Of a stretch of DNA of 64,000 nucleotides, positions 53,667-64,000 are shown piece after piece. The notes under the pieces are model-generated. The model had not been told where the DNA came from, ran no database searches, and was given only the letters and a program-made list of their open reading frames with translations. The position numbers and the translations under genes are program-made. Each line of letters begins with the position of its first letter. The first letter of the stretch is position 1. Source of the DNA: Hanleya hanleyi (lineage: Eukaryota > Mollusca > Polyplacophora > Lepidopleurida > Hanleyidae); the NCBI GenBank assembly GCA_036873755.1, contig JAVTVY010019017.1, positions 1-64,000 of the forward strand, read 5' to 3'.

Positions 53667-55585
53667 TGTCTCCCCCAACTATGTTGGGGGGAGACATCTA
53701 GTGTTTGTGCTGTCTGTCTGTCTGTCTGTCTGGTTGGATGGATGGATGTCTGGATGGATGTCTGTCCGTCCCCTTGCCTTGTCTGCAAGATATCTTGAGA
53801 ACTACTGGATGGAATTTCACCAAACTTGGATGGAAGCTTCATTGGGATAGCCCCCTCATTTGATTAGGTTTTGGTGTATGTGCGTGCATTCATCCGTGTC
53901 CGGTGTCCGTCCGTCCGTCCATCTACTTGTACATGTATATACAGGCCTTGTCTGCAAGATATCTTGAGAACTACTGGACGGAATTTCACCCCACTTGGAT
54001 GGAAGCTTTAGTGGGATAGCCCCCTCATTTGATTAGATTTTGGTGTGTGTGCGTGCATTCATCCATGTCCGGTGTCCATCCGTCCGTCCATCTACTTGTA
54101 CATATATATACAGGGCTTGTCTGCAAGATATCTGGAGAACTACTGGATGGAATTTCACCAAACTTGGATGGAAGCTTCATTGGGATAGCCCCCTCATTTG
54201 ATTAGGTTTTGGTGTATGTGGGTTCATTCATCCGTGTCCGGTGTCCGTCCGTCCGTCCATTTACTTATACATGTATATACAGGGCTTGTCTGCAAGATAT
54301 CTGGAGAACTACTAGATGGAATTTCACCAAACTTGGATGAAAGCTTCATTGGGATAGCCCCCTCATTTGACTAGGTTTTGGTTTGTGTGCATGCGTTCAT
54401 CCGTGTCCGGTGTCCGTCCGTCCGCCCATCTACTTGTACATGTATATACAGGCCTTGTCTGCAAGATATCTTGAGAACTACTGAACGGAATTTCACCACA
54501 CTTGGATGGAAGCTTCAGTGGGATAGCCCCCTCATTTGATTATGTTTTGGTGTGTGTGCGTGCATTCGTCCATGTCCGGTGTCTGTCCGTCCGTCCATCT
54601 ACTTGTACATGTATATACAGGGCTTGTCTGCAAGATATCTGGAGAACTACTGGACAGAATTTCACCAAACTTGGATGGAAGCTTCATTGGGATAGCCCCC
54701 TCATTTGATTAGGTTTTGGTGTATGTGCGTGCATTCATCCGTGTCCGGTGTCCGTCTGTCCATCCATCTACTTGTACATGTATGTACAGGCCTTGTCTGC
54801 AAGATATCTTGAGAACTACTGGACGGAATCTCACTCCCCTTGGATAGAAGCTATAGTGGGATAGCCCCCTCATTTGATTAGGTTTTGGTGTGTGTGCGTG
54901 CATTCATCCATGTCCGGTGTCCGTCCGTCCGTCTACTTGTACATGTATGTACAGGCCTTGTCTGCAAGATATCTTGAGAACTACTGGACGGAATCTCACT
55001 CCCCATGGATAGAAGCTATAGTGGGATAGCCCCCTCATTTGATTAGGTTTTGGTGTGTGTGTGTGCATTCATCCATGTCCAGTGTCCGTCCGTCCGTCCG
55101 TCTACTTGTACATGTATATACAGGGCTTGTCTGCAAGATATCTGGAGAACTACTGAACAGAATTTCACCAAACTTGGATGGAAGCTTCATTAGGATAGCC
55201 CCCTCATTTGACTAGGTTTTGGTGTGTGTGCCTGCATTCGTCCGGTGTCCGTCCGTCCGTCCATCTGCTTGTACATGTATATACAGGCTTTGTCTGCAAG
55301 ATACCTTGAGAACTATTGGATGGAATTTCACCAAACTTGGATGGAAGCTTCATTGGGATAGCCCCCGCATTTGATCAGGTTTTAGTGTATGTGTGCATGC
55401 ATTCATCTGTGTCCGATGTCCGTCCAACCGTTCATCTACTTGTACATGTATATACAATGAAAATCGCCTCTTTGTAATTAATATTTTTAGATACGCAGCT
55501 TTGTTTAAGATACTTATTGCTACATTCATTTTATAGCACTTTCCCTTAAATTATGTGCCCATTCAAGGCAAGGTTGGGGGAGACG
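53667..55585. mobile_element. Hairpin-ended element with about ten 169-bp tandem units
   Basis: It begins with a hairpin (TGTCTCCCCCAAC, loop TAT, GTTGGGGGGAGACA), then CTGT and GGAT microsatellites, then about ten units of mostly 169 bp. Each has GTCTGCAAGATATCTTGAGA, ACTACTGGATGGAATTTCAC, GGGATAGCCCCCTCATTTGA, and GTCCGTCCGTCC. The right end GGTTGGGGGAGACG repeats the outer hairpin arm. Unit lengths measured between GGGATAGCC words are 163-170. Confidence 0.85.
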
Positions 55586-57214
55586 TATGTTTTTGCCCAA
55601 AAAAACAACCAGCATAGGCTTCATGCCGGAGCGGCAACTCAAGGGTCAAAGCGGAACCTCTAGTTCCATATCCATACCGCAGCTCATAATTGTGTACATA
55701 TTTTGCTATTACAAGCTCATTGAAGTATTCCTTGGCAATACCAAGGGTCAAGAATGAAATTCACTTTGTCAACGTGACTATGGTTGGGAATTGGAGTCAC
55801 TTACATGGGGAACAACTCGAATGTACCTGAAATTGCTGTTGATTTGGAGAAATAGATGAAGTTAGTTGGCATGCAAAATATAGTTAGCCGCACACATGAC
55901 CTTGTATACTCCCAGTACGGTATCGACAAGGACGATTGTATTGAATTGTGGGAGCAGTGTCAAATTAGACATCTACTGGGATGTTAGCAATTGAGGCAAC
56001 TGATGATTTTATTTAAGATTTGGCAACAGTCAATTGTAGCTAGCAGTTTAGGAGGCATCAGTGCATTTGGCAATTTATTGGATCTGATCATGTTCTTTCT
56101 GGGCATATATACACTGTAAACACACAGCCTATGTTTGCTGCACCCACATATCCATCTCTGTTGTTGGGAAAACAGTATATTGAAGAGGATTTAAGAGATG
56201 GCGAAATGAACACGTACAGGAGCATTGACAAGTACCGTAGGTTCGAGCTGTCTCACCCGAAAGGCAGACCTATTATGTGATATTGATTTCCATCCATCTG
56301 TCCATAAGGGTCCAGTCTATATCTGTGACAATTTTCTATCTGCAGTTACACGTTTTTCTGATTGGATACACGAGCTAGGTGGAGATGAGGTGTCGCCCAC
56401 CAAAATTTAGGTCGAGGTCCAAGGCCACTGGCATAAGTCAGGAAATCATTCTTGTCATTGCATTGTTGGAACTTCATGAAAGTGATAGAGCTCGATTATG
56501 CCCGATTTCAGCATAATTTCTCCTACAAATTTCCCATTTTCTGGAGAGGTTACCAATATTATAAACTTGCATGACTATTGGTCAACAGTTGTACGTTGCC
56601 CAAATTATGGTTGGCCTACCCATAGTCTAAACAGCTTTCATAATTTCCTACATGTCCACATTATATTGTCGCTGATAATTTTAAGAGCCTCACGCAAAGA
56701 TCTGCAAACATTCAGACATCAAATACCATTAAAAGAACCCATTCAGATTCTTAGAAATTGGCTATACTTTATTTTCCTCATGACACCCAAGTACCAGGAC
56801 ACTTTACTTGAATTCCCCCGACTTCATAATTCCAACACAGGGTTTATACCAATAGGGCATATCATTAATTCTGGTCGGAATATTTCTAAAATCTTGAGAT
56901 TGAACTTTACAAATATGTCTGAATGTGCGAAGTTGCACTATTCTGAGGACAATTGATGCTGACATACTGACAGAAATGCAGGTTGCCAGGCAACGAACAA
57001 GGCTTCAAAAAGATGAGGGGTGGGGTGCTTCAATTTTTTTATTCAAAATGTTGTCAGAACTTGTGGTGACACCATATTATTTTGGTGTATTTTTGACCGT
57101 CGTGCATATGTGGCTTCACATCGACTGACGGTGAAATACACAACACATGAGTGGGCTAAAGTCAATGAAATCTCACAATATTTGCTAGAACAGGGCTTAC
57201 TTATCATTGAAAAC
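55586..57214. other. Intergenic sequence with one repeat fragment
   Basis: At about 56290-56460 is a fragment of the AGGTCA-rich repeat seen at 30.5-31.2 kb (CCAGTCTATATCTGTGAC, AGTCAGGAAATCATT). A 152-codon plus-strand frame at 56498-56956 shows no recognisable motif and is not called. Nothing else was recognised. Confidence 0.4.
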
Positions 57215-58655
57215 GAGAGATCCTGAAGGATCTTGGCGCCCACCATTGTCCGATAATTGTAAGCTGATAACTAGAGGATCTTTTTGTCCATTGTTACTTC
57301 GAACAAACGATTGATTTTTAATTTTGTTTACAGAATTTCGAATCCGAGCGAAAAAGATCGAAAAAGGGACACTGAAAAACACCAAGATATCTTTCTAAGT
57401 TTCAGGAGTTTCAAGATTTCTAGAAACTGTACTTATGTCGGTTGTTATAATACAAGAGAAATGAGCAAAGTTAGTCTGAAAGTGAATGTACATGTACGGA
57501 GGATCCTTCACCTTCGTTTTGTAGTATTTTTTTTTTTTTTTTTTTGCACATGTCATCATTGGGTACTGAAAGCGAAGACCAATCTCTGACACTTTGGCAG
57601 GAGCTATGAAACATACTTAAGATTTTATAATTAGGAACGAATGCTAATTCTGTTCTGTTTACTGGGCTAGTTTGAAATATCTCTTTTCAGATACCATGCT
57701 CGAAAATAGTAAGGTATGGTACAATACTTAATACTGAAGGGATCCGGTCCGCGCAGTAATGTTGAAACTACGAAAGTGCCTGAATCCTGATTATCTCCCT
57801 TGGATCGAAACATGCAGTAGTCTACAGTTGTCAAGTTGTGACGTTGAGTCACAAGAGTGACTTCCCTTAATGTAGCCGACCCGCCGTCAGACGAAAGCGT
57901 GGGGCAGTTTACTTGCTACTGCAAGGACTAAAGATAAACGAGAGATCCTGAAGGATCTTGGCACCCACCATTGTCCGATAATTGTAAGCTAATGACTAGA
58001 GGATCTTTTTGTCCATTGTTACTAAGAACAAACGATTGATTTGTAATTTTGTTTACAGAATTTCGAATCTGAGCGAAAAAGATCGAAAAAGGGACACTGA
58101 AAAACAACAAGATATAATCTAAGTTTCAGGAGTTTCAAGATTTCTAGAAACTACTTATGTCGGTTGTTATAATACAAGAAAAATGAGCAAAGTTAGTCTG
58201 AAAGTGAATGTACATGTACGGAGTATCCTTCGCCTTTGTTTTGTAGTATTTTTTTTATTTATTTTGTTGCACGTGTCATCATTGGATACTGGAAGCGAAG
58301 GCCACTCTCTTTGACACTTTGGCATGAGCTATGAAACATACTTAAGATTTTATAATTAGGAACGAATGCTAATTCTGTTCTGTTTACTGGACTAGTTTGA
58401 GATATCTCTTTTAAGATACCATGCTCGAAAATAGTCAGATGGTACAATACTTAATACTGAAGGGATCCGGTCCGCGCAGTAATGTTGAAACTTAGAAAGT
58501 GCCTGAATCCTGATTATCTCCCTTGGATCGAAACATGCAGTAGTCTACAGTTGTCGAGTTGTGACGTTGAGTCACAAGAGTGACGTCCCTTCATGTAGCC
58601 GAACCGCCGGCAGACGAAAGGGTGGAGCAGTTCACTTGCTACTGCATGGACTAAA
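57215..58655 (-). repeat. Two tandem inverse copies of the 720-bp repeat
   Basis: Copies run 57215-57935 and 57936-58655, both inverse to the copy at 39225-39942. Each starts GAGAGATCCTGAAGGATCTT, passes GGATCCGGTCCGCGCAGTAA, and ends with CACTTGCTACTGCA-like sequence and GGACTAAAG. They differ from one another by scattered changes and small gaps (for example TTGGCGCCC against TTGGCACCC). Confidence 0.88.
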
Positions 58656-58828
58656 GAAAACTGATTTAAAATTTGAAGAAATACATTTTAATTCCGAATT
58701 ATTTGAACTCCTTGATATGGAAGGTGAAGGTATGGATATTCTCTATAGTCAATATATAGAATATGCCCCACCGTTTGATCCGCCGACTCTTGTGATGCAA
58801 AGTCACAACTCGAGAATACCGTATTAAT
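58656..58828 (+). other. Repeated open segment, copy 1
   Basis: A 170-bp segment embedded in the repeat array keeps a plus-strand frame reading TDLKFEEIHFNSELFELLDM, EGEGMDILYSQYIEYAPPFD, and PPTLVMQSHNSRIPY, then TAA. A second copy at 59954-60126 keeps the same frame with four visible base differences, two of them silent. It looks like part of a protein but I cannot identify it. Confidence 0.4.
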
Positions 58829-59953
58829 TTGAAGCGTAACTTGGATTTTCGAATCGGACCAAAATAGGTATCTTGCACTACTAGGCCCCATGTGGGACCT
58901 GTGTACCAAATTTCAGAAAGATCCATGAAATATTTCCTGAGAATTCACGATAATGTTTTAAGGGGAAATTCAAGATGGCCGCCTTGTGGCCATATTGGAT
59001 TTTCGATTCGGACCGAAAAAGGTATCTTGCACAACTAGACCCTAAGGGGAACCTGTGTACCAAATTTGAGAAAGATCCAAGCAGCACTTCCTGAGAAATG
59101 ACGATAACTAAGTTTCATGGGGAAATCCAAGATGGCTGCCTGGTGGCCATATTGGGTTTTCGAATCGGACCAGAAAAGGTATCTTGCACAACTAGACCCC
59201 AAGGGGAACCTGTGTACCAAATTTGAGAAAGATCAATGCAGTAGTTCCTGAGAAATCGCGATAACAAGGTTTCAAGGGGAAATCCAAGATGGCTGCCTGG
59301 TGGCCATATTGGATTTCTGAATCGGACCAGAAAAGGTATCTTGCACAATTAGGCCCCAAGGGCAACCTGAGTACCAAATTTGAGAAAGATCCATGCAGTA
59401 GTTCATGAGAAATCGCGATAACAAGGTTTCATGGGGAAATCCAAGATGGCTGCCTGGTGGCCATATTGGATTTTCGAATGGGACCAGAAAGGTATCTTGC
59501 ATAACTAGACCCCAAGGGGAACCTGTGTACCAAATTTGAGAAAGATCCATGCAGTAGTTCCTGAGAAATCGCGATAACAAGGTTTCATGGGGAAATCCAA
59601 GATGGCTGCCTGGTGGCCATATTGGATTTTCGAATCGGACCAGGAAAGGTATCTTGCACAACTAGACCCCAAGGGGAACCTGTGTACCAAATTTGAGAAA
59701 GATCCATGCAGTAGTTCCTGAGAAATCGCGATAACAAGGTTTCATGGGGAAATCCAAGATGGCTGCCTGGTGGCCATATTGGATTTTCGAATCGGACCAT
59801 GAAAGGTATCTTGCACAACTAGACCCCAAGGGGAACCTGTGTACCAAATTTGAGAAAGATCCATAAAGTAGTTCTCGAGAAATCGCGACAAGAATTGTTT
59901 ACTGACGGACCACGGACCACGGACGAAAAGCGATTTGAATAGCCAGATGGTGG
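58829..59953 (-). repeat. 157-bp tandem array, inverse orientation, block 1
   Basis: About seven units of the same 157-bp repeat as at 37.7-39.2 kb, inverted. The block ends with TTGTTTACTGACGGACCACG, GGACGAAAAGCGATTTGAAT and half of the terminal hairpin (AGATGGTGGGCT). The central units are nearly identical to one another while the edge units are diverged. Confidence 0.9.
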
Positions 59954-60126
59954 GCTAAAAACTGATTTAAAATTTGAAGAAATACATTTTAATCCCGAAT
60001 TATTTGAACTTCTTGATATGGAAGGTGAAGGTATGGATATTCTCTATAGTCAATATATAGAATATGCACCACCGTTTGATCCGCCGACTCTTGTGATGCA
60101 ACGTCACAACTCGAGAATACCGTATT
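59954..60126 (+). other. Repeated open segment, copy 2
   Basis: The same segment as 58656-58828, with P for S in HFNPEL and R for S in VMQRHN, and the same stop. Both copies are followed directly by the decayed edge of a 157-bp array in inverse orientation (CGTAACTTGGATTTTCGAAT). Confidence 0.4.
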
Positions 60127-62032
60127 AATTTGAAGCGTAACTTGGATTTTCGAATCGGATCAAAAAAGGCATCTCGCACGGGGCCTGTGTACCAAATTTC
60201 AGAAAGATCCATGAAATATTTCCAGAGAATTCACGATAACAATGTTTCAAGGGGAAATTCAAGATGGCCGCCTTGTGGCCATATTGGTTTTTCGATTCGG
60301 ACCGAATAAGGTATCTTGCACAACTAGACCCTAAGGGGAACCTGTGTATCAAATTTGAGAAAGATCCATGCAGTACTTCCTGAGAAACCACGATAACAAA
60401 GTTGCATGCGAAAATCCAAGATGGCTGCCTGTTGGCCATATTGGATTTTCGAATCGGACCAGAAAAGGTATCTTGCACAACTAGACGACAAGGAGAACCT
60501 GTGTACCAAATATCCATGCAGTAGTTTCTGAGAAATCGCAATAACAAAGTTTCATGGGGAAATCCAATATGGTCGCCTGATGGACATATTGGATTTTGGA
60601 ATCGGACCAGAAATGGTATAATGCACAACTGGACCACAAGAGGAACCTGTGTATCAAATTTGAGAAAGATCCAGGCAGTACTTCCTGAGAAATCACGATG
60701 ATAAAATCTCATGGGGAAGTCTAGGATGGCTGCCTGGTGACCCTATTGGATTTTTGATTCGGACCGAAAAAGGCATCTTCCATATCGAGACCCTAAGGGG
60801 AACCTGTGTACCAAATTTGAGAAAGATCCATTCAGTAGTTCCTGAGAAATGACGATAAAGTTTCATGGGGAAATCCAAGATGGCTGCCTGGTGACCCTAT
60901 TGGATTTTCGATTCGGACCGAAAAAGGTATCTTGCACAACTAAACCCCAAGGGGAACCTGTGTACCAAGTTTGAGAAAGATCCATGCGGTAGTTCCTGAG
61001 AAATCGCGATAACAAGGTTTCATGGGGAAATCCAAGATGGCTACCTGGTGGCCATATTGGATTTTCAAATCGGACCAGAAAAGGTATGTTGCACAACTAG
61101 ACCCCAAAGGGAACCTGTGTACCAAATTTGAGGAAGAACCATGCAGTAGTTCCTGAGAAATCGCGATAACAAGGTTTCATGGGGAAATCCAAGATCGCTG
61201 CCTGGTGGCCATATTGGATTTTCGAATCAGACCAGAAAAGGTATGTTGCACAACTAGACCCCAAGGGGAACCTGTGTACCAAATTTGAGAAAGATCCATG
61301 CAGTACTTCCTGAGAAATGACGATAAAGTTTCAAGGGGAAATCCAATATGGCTGCTTGGTGGCCATATTGGATTTTCGAATCGGGCCAAAGAAGATATCT
61401 TGCACAACTAAACCCCAAGGGGAACCTGTGTACCAAATTTCAGAAAGATTCATGCAGTAGTTCCTGAGAAATCGCGATAACAAGGTTTCATGGGGAAATC
61501 CAAGATGGCTGCCTTGTGGCCATATTGGATTTTAGATTCGGACCGAAAAAGGTATCTTGCACAACTAGACCCCAAGGGGAACCTGTGTACCAAATTTGAG
61601 AAAGATCCATGCAGTAGTTCCCAAGAAATCGCGATAACAATGTTTCATGAGGAAAATCAAAATGGCTGCCTGGTGGCCATATTGGATTTTCTAATCGGAC
61701 CAGAAAAGGCATGTTGCACAACTAGACCCCAAGGGGAACCTGTGTACCAAATTTGAGAAAGATCCATGCAGTAGTTCCCGAGAAATCGCGATAAGGTTTC
61801 ATGGGGAAATCCAAGATGGCTGCCTGATGGCCATATTGGATTTTCGAATCGGACCAAAAAAGGTATCTCGCACAACTGGACCCCAAGGGGAACCTGTGTA
61901 CCAAATTTGAGAACGATCCATAAAGTAGTTCCTGAGAAATCGCGATAACAAGAATTGTTTACTGACGGACGGACGACGGACCACGGACGAAAAGCGATTT
62001 GAACAGCCCACCATCTGATGATGGTGGGCTAA
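60127..62032 (-). repeat. 157-bp tandem array, inverse orientation, block 2, with terminal hairpin
   Basis: About twelve inverted units ending in GACGGACGGACGACGGACCA and a clean 11-bp stem hairpin at 62005-62030 (AGCCCACCATC, loop TGAT, GATGGTGGGCT). Minus-strand open frames such as [16 protein letters not shown] recur in every unit; they follow from the repeat and are not genes. Confidence 0.9.
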
Positions 62033-62204
62033 ATACTAAGGTCTGTATAAAGCATTGGTAAACAAAGAAATTGAATGACTAAATTATTTCCTTTGTTTCA
62101 ACAAGACTATTTTTCTTGATTTCACCAAAGAACCGCATTTCCCAATCAAGTCTAGAGGTATCATCACATTGCAAACGAGCATGATGACCCCCAATTTCTT
62201 TACA

Positions 62205-64000
62205 TTGTTCAAATCGCTTTTTGTCCGTGGTCCGTCCGTCGTCCATCCGTAAACAATTTCTTTTTATCGCGAATTCTCAGGAACTACTGCATGGATCTTT
62301 CTCAAATTTGGTACATAGGTTCCCCTTGGGGTCTATTTGTGCAAGATACCTTTTCTGATCCGATTCGAAAATCCAATATGGCCACCAGGCAGCCATCTTG
62401 GATTTCCCCATGAAACCTTGTTATCGCGATTTCTCAGGAACTACTGCATGGATCTTTCTCAAATTTGGTACACATGTTTCCCTTGGGGTCTAGTTGTGCA
62501 AGATACCTTTTCTGGTCTGATTCGAAAATCCAACATGGCCACAAGGCGGCCATCTTGGATTTCCCCATGAAACCTTGTTATCATAAATTCTCAGGAACTA
62601 CTTCATGGATCTTTCTCAAATTTGGTACACTGGGGTTTAGTTGTGCAAGATAACTTTTCTGGTCCGATTCGAAAATCCAATATGGCCACAAGGTGGCCAT
62701 CTTGGATTTCCCCATGAAACCTTGTTATCGCGATTTCTCAGGAACTACTTTATGGATCTTTCTCAAATTCGGTACACAGGTTCCCCTTGGGGTCTAGTTG
62801 TGCAAGATACCTTTTCTGGTCCGATTCGAAAATCGAATATGGCCACAAGGCGGCCATCTTGGATTTCCCCATGAAACATTGTTATCATGAATTCTCAGAA
62901 ACTACTTCATGGATCTTTCTCAAATTTGGTACACAGGTTCCCCTTGGGGTCTAGATTGTGCAAGATACCTTTTCTGGTCCGATTCGAAAATCCAATATGG
63001 CCACAAGGCAGCCATCTTGAATTTCTCCATGAAACCTTGTTATCGCGATTTCTCAAGAACTATTGCATGGATCTTTCTCAAATTTGGTACACAGGTTCCC
63101 CTTGGGGTCTAGTTGTGCAAGGTAACTTTTCTGGTCCGAATCGAAAATCCAATATGGCCACAAGGCGGCCATCTTGAATTTCTCCATGAAACCTTGTTAT
63201 CGCGATTTCTCAGGAACTATTGCATGGATCTTTCTCAAATTTGGTACACAGGTTTCCCTTGGGGTCTAGTTGTGCAAGATACCTTTTCTGGTCCGATTCG
63301 AAAATCCAATATGGCCACCTGGCGGCCATCTTAGATTTCCCCATGAAACTTTGTTATCGTCATTTCTCAGGAAGTACTGCATGGATCTTTCTCAAATTTG
63401 CTACACAGGTCCCTTGTGGTCCAGTTGTGCAATATACTTTTTATGGCCCGATTCGAAAATCCAATATGACCACCAACCGGCCATTTTGAATTTCCCCGTG
63501 AAATTTTGTTATCGTGAATTCTCAGGAACCACTGGGTGGATCTTTGTCAAATTTGGTACACAGGTTCCCCTTGTGGTCTGCTTGTGCAAGATACCTTTCC
63601 TGGTCCGATTCCGAAATCCAATATGGCCACCAGGCGGCTATCTTGGATTTCCCCATGAAACATTGTTTAATATTGCGATTTCTCAGGAACCACTGCATGG
63701 ATCTTTCTCAAATTTGGTACACTGGTTCCCCTTGATGTCTAGTTGTGCAAGATGTCTTTTCTCTTCCGATTCGAAAATCCAATATGGCCACCAGGCAGCC
63801 ATCTTGGATTTCCCCATGAAACTTTATCATGATTTCTCCAGAAGTACTGCGTGGATCTTTCTCAAATTTGGTACACACGTTCCCCTTGGGGACTAGTTGT
63901 GGAAGATACCTTTTTCGGTCGATTTGAAAATGTAATATGCCCACCAGGTGGCCATTTTACATTTCCCCATGAAACTTTATCGTGGTTTCTCCAGAAGTAC
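62205..64000 (+). repeat. 157-bp tandem array, forward orientation, runs off the window
   Basis: It begins TTCAAATCGCTTTTTGTCCG, GTCGTCCATCCGTAAACAAT and continues with about eleven forward units to the window edge. It is the mirror image of block 2, with only about 170 bp between them, so together they form a giant inverted repeat. Some units have shortened joints (for example near 62630 and 63410). Confidence 0.9.

Noticed and set aside
53711..55100. Open frames rich in Ser, Val, Arg and Pro across the GTCC repeats
   Set aside because: Products of the 169-bp tandem unit and CTGT/GTCC microsatellites.
56498..56956. 152-codon plus-strand open frame
   Set aside because: No recognisable domain and AT-rich composition like the flanking non-coding DNA; probably chance.
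58861..63944. Open frames of 60-208 codons across the right-hand arrays, on both strands
   Set aside because: Same 157-bp repeat in different frames and orientations; not genes.

Overview
The window reads as a nuclear segment of a marine invertebrate genome. It has short exons with GT-AG splice sites in long AT-rich introns and a very high load of transposons and tandem repeats. There are no operons and no bacterial-type genes. The repeat style (tRNA-derived SINEs, hairpin-ended elements with tandem cores of about 160 bp, GTCC-rich microsatellites, frequent TACATGTA-type words) suggests a mollusc, perhaps a bivalve; this is inference only.

Two conserved animal genes lie head to head. On the minus strand (about 3.3-16.3 kb) is a RUNDC3-family gene (RUN domain followed by a coiled coil). 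Seven consecutive phase-compatible coding exons are visible; the N-terminal exon and the C-terminus are not. On the plus strand (26.8-47.0 kb) is SPOP, the MATH-BTB substrate adaptor of cullin-3 ubiquitin ligases. Nine of an expected ten coding exons are present. Adding one missing 71-nt exon would give exactly 374 codons, the length of human SPOP. The missing exon belongs in an intron that holds about 2.3 kb of a 43-bp minisatellite.

Most of the rest is mobile or repetitive DNA. From left to right: degenerate repeats (0-3.3 kb); a 39-41-bp minisatellite that has amplified a RUNDC3 splice acceptor (4.5-4.96 kb); a 6.3-kb DIRS-type tyrosine-recombinase retrotransposon with inverted ends and an internal complementary region (5.8-12.1 kb); a TTAA-flanked element beside its own empty-site copy (14.7-16.1 kb); a 1.2-kb foldback element (16.4-17.6 kb); LINE and Penelope-like fragments (18.6-23.2 kb); a 1.4-kb inverted-repeat element (24.6-26.0 kb). 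Inside SPOP introns are three SINEs, a hAT-like and a Harbinger-like MITE, a 157-bp array and an unexplained antisense open frame.

Downstream of SPOP lie a probable long 3' UTR with a 44-bp perfect inverted repeat (50.5-50.9 kb), a hairpin-ended element with about ten 169-bp units (53.7-55.6 kb), inverted copies of a 720-bp repeat (57.2-58.7 kb), and large 157-bp arrays (58.8-64 kb). Two of these arrays face each other around 62.1 kb as a giant inverted repeat.
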